Assembly (NCBI RefSeq): GCF_001746835.1
Contig: NZ_CP016094.1
Span: 3,053,501-3,117,500, forward strand
Direction: 5' to 3'
Origin: Lacunisphaera limnophila
GTDB lineage: Bacteria; Verrucomicrobiota; Verrucomicrobiia; Opitutales; Opitutaceae
Length of the DNA: 64,000 nt
In this document: one piece after another, positions 36,261 through 43,935 of the stretch
How positions within the stretch are numbered: position 1 is the stretch's first letter
Layout of the letters: the number at the start of each line of letters is the position of its first letter
Program-made: the position numbers and the translations under genes
The notes under the pieces: generated by a model
Seen by the model: the letters and a program-made list of their open reading frames with translations, nothing else
Told to the model about the DNA's origin: nothing
Database searches by the model: none

Positions 36261-36326
36261 TCATTCCGCCGGTTCGGTGGCAATCAGCAGCGTGAGGAGC
36301 GAGAGAACGAGGATGGGAAGGACCAT
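36261..36326 (-). CDS. Possible 21-residue hydrophobic microprotein
   Basis: An ATG at 36326 opens a 21-codon frame that ends TGA at 36261. The product is almost entirely Leu, Ile, Val and Thr (MVLPILVLSLLTLLIA) with the polar end TEPAE, so it would be one membrane helix. It lies between the membrane fusion protein gene and the ATPase gene on their strand, 54 bases from the former. No Shine-Dalgarno sequence is seen. Chance is possible in a frame this short, but the amphipathic-free hydrophobic run is distinctive. Confidence 0.3.
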   Translation of the reverse strand: MVLPILVLSLLTLLIATEPAE

Positions 36327-36380
36327 GGCGGACGGAGCGGATAGCTAGATTGAAGAATCCAAAATTGATAAGAGGGCGCC

Positions 36381-37658
36381 TCAGTCGAGTTTCACGCGCT
36401 CGTTGGAGTCGTACTGGGACATGTCGGAGAGGATGACCCAATCACCGGGCTGGAGGCCGGAGACGACCTCGATGGTGTTGACCGAGCTGCGGCCGAACTG
36501 GACCTGGATGCGGGAGGCTTCGGTGGCGGTCTGGGTGCTGCCGTTGGCCTTGAAGATGCCGACGGTGCTCTTTTCCTGGCCGAAGGCGGGGCGGCCGACA
36601 TAGATCACGTCATCGAGGCGCTCGAGTTCGATGGTGCCATCGACCGAAAGGTCGGGCCGGGAGCCGCGGGGGAGGGCGTTGACGATGGTGACGTCGACCG
36701 TGACGGTGCCGTTCTGCACGGCCGGGTCGATGCGGGAGACGCGGCCCTCGACGATGCCGTTGCGGGTGTCGATGGAAGCGAGCTGGCCGATGGCGATGTC
36801 CTTGGCCTGGGTTTCCGCGATGCGGACCTCCGCCTTCAACTTGAGGGGATCGGCCACACGGGCGATGTTGTTGCCGGGTTGAACCTGGGCGCCGACTTCG
36901 ATCGGGAGGTTGGGCGTGCCGAGGGCGGAGAGCACGCCGGACATCGTGGCGCGCACCTGCAGAGCCTCGAGTTCCTCGTTGCGGAGACGGGAGAGGGAGG
37001 CGAGGCGCTCGACCTCGGCTTCCTGCACGGCGAGCTGGGGCTTGATGGATTGCTGGGCGAAGGCGTAGCGTTTCTGCTCGATCTCGTTGTTGATGGCGGC
37101 CTGGGCGGCGGTGCCCTGGGTGAGTTTGAGCTGCACCGCGGCGACGAGACCGTCCTTGAAGAGATCCTCGTCCACCTCGGCGCGAAGGCGGGCTTGCTCG
37201 TAGTTCGACTTGGCCTGGGCGGCGGCGGCCTCGGCCTGGAGGAGTCCGCTCTCCAGAGTCACGCGCAGGCCGGCCAGCTGGGCCTCGGCCGCGAGCAGCT
37301 GGGATTTGGCGTTGGCGGCGGCGGACACGACGTCGGGATTGCTCAATTCGAGGATGAGGGTGCCGGGTTCGACCGGGGCGCCGGGCCGGATGACGATTTT
37401 GTCCACGCGGCCCTGGGTGCGGGCGGCGATCCAGCGGATTTCCTCTGGGACCAGGGTGCCGAGGCCGCGCACTTGGCGGACCATGGGGCCACGCTTCACT
37501 TCACCCATCCAGACGAGATTTTTGGGCATCGACGGCGCCGCGGGCTTGAGGCGCCCGAGGGCGACCGTGATGCCGATGAGCACGACGCCGGCGATGGTGG
37601 CGTAGATGATGCGTTTGCGGCGTTTTTCCTTGGCGACGTTGGGGCGGGCGATGTCCAT
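36381..37658 (-). CDS. Membrane fusion protein of an ABC export system (HlyD/MacA-like)
   Basis: The 425-residue product has a basic N-terminus (KEKRRKR), one membrane helix (IIYATIAGVVLIGITVAL) and the biotinyl/lipoyl-like region with GTLVPEEIRWIAARTQGRVDK. A coiled-coil hairpin (residues about 110-215) and C-terminal beta-barrel domains follow (AQVQPGNNIARVADP, GLQPGDWVILSDM). It links the inner-membrane ABC permeases to the outer membrane or the peptidoglycan side. It heads the operon of ATPase and permeases. A sigma-54 promoter sequence lies 23-43 bases upstream of its start, so expression is probably activated by the NtrC-type regulator at 39934. Confidence 0.87.
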   Translation of the reverse strand: MDIARPNVAKEKRRKRIIYATIAGVVLIGITVALGRLKPAAPSMPKNLVWMGEVKRGPMVRQVRGLGTLVPEEIRWIAARTQGRVDKIVIRPGAPVEPGTLILELSNPDVVSAAANAKSQLLAAEAQLAGLRVTLESGLLQAEAAAAQAKSNYEQARLRAEVDEDLFKDGLVAAVQLKLTQGTAAQAAINNEIEQKRYAFAQQSIKPQLAVQEAEVERLASLSRLRNEELEALQVRATMSGVLSALGTPNLPIEVGAQVQPGNNIARVADPLKLKAEVRIAETQAKDIAIGQLASIDTRNGIVEGRVSRIDPAVQNGTVTVDVTIVNALPRGSRPDLSVDGTIELERLDDVIYVGRPAFGQEKSTVGIFKANGSTQTATEASRIQVQFGRSSVNTIEVVSGLQPGDWVILSDMSQYDSNERVKLD

Positions 37659-37680
37659 GCGGGTCTTGGTTGCGCGCCTA

Positions 37681-37699
37681 ATTGCACCGCGCGTGCCAA
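37681..37699 (-). promoter_or_regulatory. Sigma-54 (-24/-12) promoter of the fusion-protein operon
   Basis: Read on the minus strand: TGGCACG, four bases CGCG, then GTGCA. The -24 element matches the consensus TGGCACG fully and the -12 element matches TTGCA at four of five bases, with the invariant GG and GC correctly spaced. The predicted transcript would start about 12 bases before the ATG at 37658. Confidence 0.75.
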
Positions 37700-37784
37700 G
37701 TGCACGGCATAGCTTTAAACAGCTACGAAACAGGAACTAACGATAAATCAAGGAATGATCGCATACCTCATTCAGAGCGAAGCC

Positions 37785-37815
37785 GGGATGTGACCGTCCC
37801 AATTGTGGGATGTGA
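37785..37815 (-). promoter_or_regulatory. Candidate activator-binding direct repeat upstream of the sigma-54 promoter
   Basis: GGGATGTGA occurs twice (37785-37793 and 37807-37815), 22 bases apart, which is two helical turns. The pair is about 86-116 bases upstream of the -24 element, a usual distance for NtrC-family enhancer sites. Binding by the regulator at 39934 is an inference. Confidence 0.35.
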
Positions 37816-37818
37816 TTT

Positions 37819-38430
37819 TCAGGCCGCGGAGGTGGATTTCTTCAGAAACCACTCGACGAAGATCAGGTTGGGGACCCAGCAGAGCCAGGCGATAGCGGGA
37901 TAGACATTCTCGAAAGGGAGTCCGGAGATGACGGAGGCGGGCAGGTAGAAGCGCAGCGTGACGGCGGCGAGCGCGAGGGCGAAGTTACGCAGCATCCAGA
38001 GGCGGTGTTCTTCGAAGCGGCGACGCTTTGCGGCCACGACGGCCATCAGCCCGGTGAGAAGCCAGAGGCAGCCAAGGAGGCCGAAGCCCAAATGTGAGAC
38101 GAGACCGCCGAAGGAATAGGGCGAGAGCAGCACGCCGGCGGTGCCGCCCACGCCGACGCCGAGGAGGAGGTAAGCGTACCCCAGCCACCGGTGCAGGCGG
38201 GGGGCGCGGGCGCGCAGGCGGTCGAGAAACTGGAACGGCCCGAGCAGCAGGGCGAGCGAAGCGCCCACGGCGTGGACGGTAATGAGTACCCGATGGTCGT
38301 CGAACACGGCGGCCATGTCGGGGTGAACCGGCACGCGTTGCACCCCGCCGCCGTAGGCCCAGAGGGCATAACCGGCGACGCCAATACAGAGGAAGGTGGT
38401 CAGGCCGAAACGCCAGGAACGGGCTTGCAT
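37819..38430 (-). CDS. DUF2306-family membrane protein
   Basis: The 203-residue product has about six to seven membrane helices: FGLTTFLCIGVAGYALWAY, ITVHAVGASLALLLGPFQFL, WLGYAYLLLGVGVGGTAGVLL, GLLGCLWLLTGLMAVVA, NFALALAAVTLRFYLPA and YPAIAWLCWVPNLIF. Conserved His and Arg residues (LHRWLGY, FEEHRLWMLRNFALA) fit the DUF2306 pattern; these proteins may bind heme, but this is not established. ATG 38430 is preferred because upstream residues in the frame (from 38775) overlap the kinase gene. It lies between the kinase and the fusion-protein operon on the same strand. Confidence 0.75.
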   Translation of the reverse strand: MQARSWRFGLTTFLCIGVAGYALWAYGGGVQRVPVHPDMAAVFDDHRVLITVHAVGASLALLLGPFQFLDRLRARAPRLHRWLGYAYLLLGVGVGGTAGVLLSPYSFGGLVSHLGFGLLGCLWLLTGLMAVVAAKRRRFEEHRLWMLRNFALALAAVTLRFYLPASVISGLPFENVYPAIAWLCWVPNLIFVEWFLKKSTSAA

Positions 38431-38485
38431 GGTGGCGTAAGATTGGGGGTGGCGGAAAGCTATCGCGGGCCCAGGACGCGGCGAT

Positions 38486-39832
38486 TCAGAAGGGAAGGCG
38501 CAAGCGGGCGAGGCAACCGGTGTGATCGGTGCGATTCTCCAGAGTGAGGGTGCCGTGGTGGTTCTCGGCAATCTGGCGGCAGAGGACGAGGCCGATGCCG
38601 GAGCCCGAGGGTTTCGTGGTGAAGAAGGGAACGAACAGGTTCTGCAGGTTAGCGAGGCCGGGGCCGTCGTCCGTGACGGTGATCTCCAAGGCGCCGGGGA
38701 GCTTCTGCCAAGCGACGCGGACACGGCAAGGCGGGGCCGCGGTCTGACCGGGATCGAAGGCGGCCTCGACGGCATTCTTCACCAGGTTGATGATGACCTG
38801 TTCGAGTTGGGCGGCGTCGAGGTGCACGGTGAGCGCGGGGCCGTCCACCAGTTCGACCTGCCCGCTGGTTTCCAAGGCGATGACCCGGCGGAGGAGCGGG
38901 CCGATCTCACAGGGCTGCTTGCTCGGGGCGGGCAGCTTGGCGAGGCGCGCGTAGGACTGCATGAACTGGTTCAGGCCCTCGGCGCGGGACTCGATGATCT
39001 CAAGGCCGCCGCGCATGTCGTCCTCCCAATCCGGTGCTTTTTGCGGGCGGCGCAGGATGGTGTTGAGCGAGCCGGCGATGGACTTGATGGGGGCGAGGGA
39101 GTTGTTGAGCTCGTGGCCGATGACGCGCACGAGGCGTTGCCAAGCCTTGAGCTCCTCCTCGCGCAGCGGCTGACTCAGGTCGGCGATGACCACGAGGCTG
39201 TGAGGCAGGCCGCCCTCGCGGAACACCGTGCGGCGCATGCCCCAGCGGCCGGTGCCACCGGGAAAAGTGCGACTGAGCACGCGCGTGCCCTCGCCGACCA
39301 GGCAGTCGGCGAGGTCGAGATCCCGCGCCGGGCGGCCGAGGATGCGCTCGGCGGGCTGGGCGATCAGCTCCTGGCCGGCGCGGTTGACGAGCCGGAGCGT
39401 CTCGTTGGCGTCGAAGGCGAAGATGGCGACGTCAATCTCCTCCATGACGGTGCGGAGCAGGGCGGTGGCCTCGAGGGCACCGAGGCGTTGCTCCTGCAGC
39501 GTGCCGCTGAGCAGGTTGATTTCCGCGAGGACGTCGCCCAGCGGTTCGTCGCGGTTCGCGCCGCGGGCGCGCGTGGAGAAATCCCCCTCGCGCAGCGCGG
39601 TGAGGAGGTTGGCCATGGTCTGGAGCGGGCGCACGACGCGCTCACGCACGGCGAGGGCGAACCCGAGCCAGCAGCTGACGATGAGCAGGCCGAGGGTCCA
39701 CTGGACCTTGGGGGTGTAGTCATGGGCCAGCAGCAGGGTGAAGGCAACGACCGCGGCCGGCAGTCCGCCCAGCAGCGTGTAGTAGAACACGAGGTTCTCG
39801 TGGGCGACGCGGCGTTTGCGGGGAGGGGCCAT
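38486..39832 (-). CDS. NtrB/NtrY-like sensor histidine kinase
   Basis: The 448-residue protein has two membrane helices (LLGGLPAAVVAFTLLLA and WTLGLLIVSCWLGFALAV) with almost no periplasmic loop. A HAMP-like segment (RERVVRPLQTMANLLTALREGDFSTRA) and a PAS domain (about residues 115-215) follow. The HisKA box VIGHELNNSLAPIKS is near residue 239. The ATPase part has NLVKNAVEAAFD, TDDGPGLANL and FTTKPSGSGIGLVL. It is directly downstream of the sigma-54 activator gene, so the two form a two-component system. The short periplasmic loop suggests sensing in or near the membrane. Confidence 0.92.
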   Translation of the reverse strand: MAPPRKRRVAHENLVFYYTLLGGLPAAVVAFTLLLAHDYTPKVQWTLGLLIVSCWLGFALAVRERVVRPLQTMANLLTALREGDFSTRARGANRDEPLGDVLAEINLLSGTLQEQRLGALEATALLRTVMEEIDVAIFAFDANETLRLVNRAGQELIAQPAERILGRPARDLDLADCLVGEGTRVLSRTFPGGTGRWGMRRTVFREGGLPHSLVVIADLSQPLREEELKAWQRLVRVIGHELNNSLAPIKSIAGSLNTILRRPQKAPDWEDDMRGGLEIIESRAEGLNQFMQSYARLAKLPAPSKQPCEIGPLLRRVIALETSGQVELVDGPALTVHLDAAQLEQVIINLVKNAVEAAFDPGQTAAPPCRVRVAWQKLPGALEITVTDDGPGLANLQNLFVPFFTTKPSGSGIGLVLCRQIAENHHGTLTLENRTDHTGCLARLRLPF

Positions 39833-39888
39833 GGCTACGTCACTATGGCCGCAAAATCGCGCTGGTGGGGCAAAGCGATAATGGCGTT

Positions 39889-39931
39889 TATAGGCCCTAC
39901 GGGGCTTATAGGTCCTATAGGGCCTATGATA
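39889..39931. repeat. TATAGG-family tandem palindromic repeat
   Basis: The 43 bases contain TATAGGCCCTAC, then GGGGCTTATAGGTCCTATA and GGGCCTATGATA, repeating the word TATAGG(C/T)C in both orientations. It lies between the kinase start and the activator gene stop (39934), which it almost touches. Confidence 0.65.
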
Positions 39932-39933
39932 TT

Positions 39934-41301
39934 CTACAGCTTGTAGCGCTCGAGCCGCCGATAAAAGGCGCTACGGCTCAGGCCGAGTTCCTCGGCGGCC
40001 TTGCGAGCGTTGCCGTCGCAGCGGGCGAGGGTCTTCTTGATGAGGAAGGCCTCGACCTCCTCCAGGCTCATGTCGTCGAGCCGCGGGGCGGACTGGGCGG
40101 CATTGAGGCCGAGGTCGGCGGCGCGGACGACCTTGCCCTGGGTCATGAGCACGCCGCGCTCGACGGAGTGGTCGAGTTCGCGGACATTGCCCGGCCAGGC
40201 GTAATCCTTCATTGCCTCGATCGCGGCGTCATCGAAGCCGGTGATCGCCTTGCGGTAGCGGGTGACGTGCTGCTTGAGGAAGTGCTGGGCGAGGAGGGCG
40301 ATGTCCTCGCGCCGCTCGCGCAGCGGCGGGAGGTGGATATGGATCGTGTTGAGGCGGAACAGGAGATCCTGACGGAACTTGCCGGCGGTGACCTCGGCGG
40401 CGAGATCTGAGTTGGTGGCGGAGATGAGGCGGACGTTGGCGCGGTAGGTACGGGAAGAACCGACGCGGTCGAACTCGCCGGTCTCGAGCGTGCGCAGGAT
40501 CTTCGCCTGCTGGCTCATCGGGATGTTGCCGATCTCGTCCATGAAGAGCGTGCCGCCGTCGGCGAGCTCGAAGCGGCCGGCGCGGTCGGCCTTGGCGTCG
40601 GTGAAGGCGCCGCGGACGTGGCCGAAGAGCTCGCTCTCGAACACGCCCTCGGGCAGGCCGCCCATGTTGACGGAAATGAAGGCCTTGGCGGCGCGGACAG
40701 AGACGGCGTGCAGGGCCTGGGCGACGACGCCCTTGCCGGTGCCGTTTTCGCCGGTGATGAGGATGTTGGCGTCGGAAGGGCCGACGCGGGAAATGATCTC
40801 AAGCACGGGCCGCATGGCGGCGGACTGGGCGATGAGGGTGGGACCGCCCTTGCCGCGGAGGATCTGGTTTTCCTGCTCGAGGCGGCGGTAGGCGCGGACG
40901 GCGCCCGCGAGCTCGATCTGATTCTTGACGATGGAAATCAGGCGCGGGTTGTCCCACGGCTTGGTGATGAAATCCTTGGCGCCGCGGCGCATGGCCTCGA
41001 CGGCGATCTCAACGCTGGCCCAGGCCGTCATGACGACCACCGGCAGGGTGGGATCGGCGGCCTGGAGTTTCGCGAGCAGGTCGAGGCCCTCCTGGCCCGA
41101 GGTCGTGTCGCGGGTGTAATTGAGGTCGATGATCGCGAGCGAGAAGTCGCGGGCCTCGATGGCCTTGATCACGGCGGCGGGCGACTTGACGGTCTCGATC
41201 TGGTAACCCTCGGCCTTGAGCAGGAGCCGGAGCGCCTCAAGCACATCGGGCTGATCGTCGGCAACGAGGATGCGGTGGGGCGCGGGGTCGTGAGCGGACA
41301 T
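39934..41301 (-). CDS. Sigma-54-dependent NtrC-family response regulator
   Basis: The 455-residue protein has a receiver domain (VADDQPDVLEALRLLL; phosphoacceptor Asp in IIDLNYTRDTTSG near residue 58). The AAA+ activator domain has Walker A GENGTGKG near residue 182, the sigma-54-contacting loop GAFTDA near residue 229 (the usual form is GAFTGA) and FRQDLLFRLN. The C-terminal Fis-type helix-turn-helix is NARKAAEELGLSRSAFYRRL. With the downstream kinase it forms a two-component system. Two sigma-54 promoters lie on either side of it. ATG 41301 is chosen over the in-frame upstream ATG 41337. Confidence 0.95.
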   Translation of the reverse strand: MSAHDPAPHRILVADDQPDVLEALRLLLKAEGYQIETVKSPAAVIKAIEARDFSLAIIDLNYTRDTTSGQEGLDLLAKLQAADPTLPVVVMTAWASVEIAVEAMRRGAKDFITKPWDNPRLISIVKNQIELAGAVRAYRRLEQENQILRGKGGPTLIAQSAAMRPVLEIISRVGPSDANILITGENGTGKGVVAQALHAVSVRAAKAFISVNMGGLPEGVFESELFGHVRGAFTDAKADRAGRFELADGGTLFMDEIGNIPMSQQAKILRTLETGEFDRVGSSRTYRANVRLISATNSDLAAEVTAGKFRQDLLFRLNTIHIHLPPLRERREDIALLAQHFLKQHVTRYRKAITGFDDAAIEAMKDYAWPGNVRELDHSVERGVLMTQGKVVRAADLGLNAAQSAPRLDDMSLEEVEAFLIKKTLARCDGNARKAAEELGLSRSAFYRRLERYKL

Positions 41302-41308
41302 TGAGGGA

Positions 41309-41340
41309 AGTGACAAGTTACAAGGGGCAAGTGTCAAGAA
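41309..41340. repeat. ACAAGTTACAAG-type word repeat upstream of the regulator
   Basis: GTGACAAGTTACAAGG, then GCAAGTGTCAAG lies just before the regulator start. The word recurs with its near-inverse. On the minus strand it contains TTGACA, so it could also hold the regulator's -35 element, but no good -10 follows. Confidence 0.4.
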
Positions 41341-41361
41341 TGGCGGACACCGGCGTCAGGC

Positions 41362-41378
41362 GGCGGTCACAGACCGCC
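41362..41378. repeat. GGCGGT hairpin repeat
   Basis: A 6-bp perfect stem GGCGGT/ACCGCC with a five-base loop lies eight bases past the stop of the small membrane protein gene. No T-run follows, so intrinsic termination is doubtful. Confidence 0.5.
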
Positions 41379-41385
41379 ATTCAGG

Positions 41386-41640
41386 TTACGCAGCGCGGCG
41401 GGTGAGTCGGGCGGCCGGGGCCTTGACCGCGGAGGGCAGGGTCGGGCGGAGGATCTGCGCCGGCACGGTCAGCGAAGCGACCGGGCGGGAGTAGTCGAGG
41501 AGGGCGATGGCCGCGAGACCGAGGGTCGCGAGGGTCGCGATGCCAAGGTCGGCGGGGACCAGACCGGTGAGGGTGAGCAAAGCCACGGCGGCGGTGCCGG
41601 CGGCGACGAAACGGGAGAGGATGGAGGCGATGGTTTTCAT
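41386..41640 (-). CDS. Small membrane protein behind a consensus sigma-54 promoter
   Basis: The 84-residue product begins MKTIASILSRFVAAGTAAVA and has two hydrophobic segments (FVAAGTAAVALLTLTGLVP and LGIATLATLGLAAIALL). A basic tail follows (SAVKAPAARLTRRAA). I do not recognise a family. ATG 41640 is the obvious start and lies 25 bases downstream of a perfect -24/-12 promoter. It sits between the sigma-54 activator and the second MacAB-type set. A small envelope protein, made when the adjacent two-component system is active, is a reasonable inference. Confidence 0.7.
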   Translation of the reverse strand: MKTIASILSRFVAAGTAAVALLTLTGLVPADLGIATLATLGLAAIALLDYSRPVASLTVPAQILRPTLPSAVKAPAARLTRRAA

Positions 41641-41664
41641 GGCGATGTGTATGCCGCGGACAAT

Positions 41665-41680
41665 TGCAATGCGCGTGCCA
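41665..41680 (-). promoter_or_regulatory. Perfect-consensus sigma-54 promoter
   Basis: Read on the minus strand: TGGCACG, four bases CGCA, TTGCA. Every consensus base is present. The 19-base stretch CTTGGCACGCG...TTGCAATT also resembles the promoter at 37681-37699, so the two are probably controlled together. The gene start is at 41640. Confidence 0.85.
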
Positions 41681-41731
41681 AGTGTCAGCGCGGTCCCCCA
41701 AGTGGTCGGATCTCCAATGAGATAAAGTAGA

Positions 41732-41746
41732 GCGGACAAAATCCGC
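41732..41746. promoter_or_regulatory. GCGGA-CAAAA-TCCGC dyad
   Basis: A 5-bp inverted repeat around five A-rich bases, followed on the plus strand by ATTTTT. It lies 52 bases upstream of the sigma-54 -24 element, so it could be an activator site. It could equally be a weak terminator for plus-strand read-through. Confidence 0.35.
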
Positions 41747-41857
41747 ATTTTTAGCCGGCGGCTAGATCGGGCCGGGGGCGGGAGCCGCAATTCCCGGGAT
41801 TGGGACGGGAGGCGGTCAAACGGTCGCGCGAGTGCGGGTGAGCCCGCCCGCGTGAGT

Positions 41858-43066
41858 TCACTCGTAGCGCAGCGCCTCGATCGGGTCGAGTTGGGCCGCC
41901 TTGCGGGCGGGGTAGAAACCGAAGAAGACCCCGATGACGGCGCTGAAGGCGACCGCCCCGACGATGGCATTGGTGGAGATGAGGACCGGCCACTTGTTCA
42001 GGTGAGACACGAGTTGGGAGGTGCCGATGCCGAGGAGCACGCCGAGGGCGCCGCCGAGCACACTGAGGATGATGGCCTCGATGAGAAACTGGGTGAGGAC
42101 ATCGCGGCCGTGGGCACCGACGGCGAGGCGAATGCCGATCTCGCGGGTGCGTTCGGTGACGGAGACCAGCATGATGTTCATGATGCCAATGCCGCCGACG
42201 ATGAGCGAGACGCCGGCGATGGCGCCGAGGAGGACCGTCATGGTCTTGGTGGTGGCCGTCGCGGCCTCGGCGAGTTCCTGCTGGTTGCGGACGGTGAAGT
42301 CGGGTTCGCGGCCGTTGCGACGCTGTTGGAGGAGGTCGGTGATATCCTGCTGCACACGGCTCATCACGTCGGGGGAGACGGCTTGCACGAGGATGGAATT
42401 AAGGTTGGGGCGGCGAGCGATGCGCTGCAGGTAGCTGGTGTAGGGAATGATCAGCACGTCGTCCTGATCCTGGCCGAAATAATTGAATCCCTTTGCGGCG
42501 AGCACCCCGACCACCTTGAAGGGGATGTTGCGGATGCGGATGCTCTGGTCGATGGGGTCGCTGTCGGGGAAGAGCTGGTTGGCGACGGTCCGGCCGATGA
42601 CGCAGACCTTGTTGCCCGAGCGGACGTCGAACTCGCTGAACATCTCGCCGTCGGCGATGGACCAGAGGCGGATGTCGAGGTAGGCGACATCCTCACCGAG
42701 GACCTGGGTGTTCCAGTTGAGGCCGTTGGCGAGGACCTGGGTGCGGTCGCGGAGCTCCGGCGTGAGGGCGGCGACCCCGGCGACCTCGCGCTGGATGGCC
42801 TCGGCGTCCTCGATGGTGAGGCTGCTGGCGCTGCCCCAGCCGCCGCGCACGGCGCCGGAGGTGAAGTTGCCGGGGAAGACGTTGATGAGGTTCTGGCCGA
42901 GGCTGGCGATGGAGGCCTCGACCTGGGACTTGGCGCCGTTGCCGATGCTGACCATGGCGATGACCGCGGCCACGCCGATGATGATGCCGAGGGCCGTGAG
43001 CACGGAGCGAAGGGCACTGCGTCGGAGGGCGCGTAAGGCGACCTTGATGACGTTGATGAAGCGCAT
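41858..43066 (-). CDS. MacB-type ABC permease (single FtsX unit)
   Basis: The 402-residue product begins MRFINVIKVALRALRRSALR. Its N-terminal helix LTALGIIIGVAAVIAMVSIGNGAK is followed by a periplasmic MacB core. Three C-terminal helices end with GVFFGFYPARKAAQLDPIEALRYE. The phrase SVTERTREIGIRLAVGA is typical of MacB permeases. It is the conventional short type without a fused ATPase. It is the last gene of the order fusion protein, ATPase, permease (minus strand). Macrolide or siderophore-like export is the family role, but the substrate is unknown. Confidence 0.92.
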   Translation of the reverse strand: MRFINVIKVALRALRRSALRSVLTALGIIIGVAAVIAMVSIGNGAKSQVEASIASLGQNLINVFPGNFTSGAVRGGWGSASSLTIEDAEAIQREVAGVAALTPELRDRTQVLANGLNWNTQVLGEDVAYLDIRLWSIADGEMFSEFDVRSGNKVCVIGRTVANQLFPDSDPIDQSIRIRNIPFKVVGVLAAKGFNYFGQDQDDVLIIPYTSYLQRIARRPNLNSILVQAVSPDVMSRVQQDITDLLQQRRNGREPDFTVRNQQELAEAATATTKTMTVLLGAIAGVSLIVGGIGIMNIMLVSVTERTREIGIRLAVGAHGRDVLTQFLIEAIILSVLGGALGVLLGIGTSQLVSHLNKWPVLISTNAIVGAVAFSAVIGVFFGFYPARKAAQLDPIEALRYE

Positions 43067-43109
43067 GGGGGATTTCGATTCGAGCTAGTCGCTTATGTGA
43101 GGTGATCGC

Positions 43110-43129
43110 GGCCCGCAGGGACGCGGGCC
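43110..43129. repeat. GGCCCGC hairpin repeat
   Basis: A 7-bp perfect stem GGCCCGC/GCGGGCC with a six-base loop lies in the 102-base gap between the permease and ATPase genes of the second MacAB set. No T-run follows. Confidence 0.55.
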
Positions 43130-43168
43130 CTCCACTCTGGAAGCAGGAGTCGGGAAAAGAACATCATG

Positions 43169-43930
<762 letters not shown>

Positions 43931-43935
43931 GGGGC

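Noticed and set aside
41852..43036. 394-codon plus-strand frame opposite the MacB-type permease
   Set aside because: Acidic antisense shadow without membrane segments.
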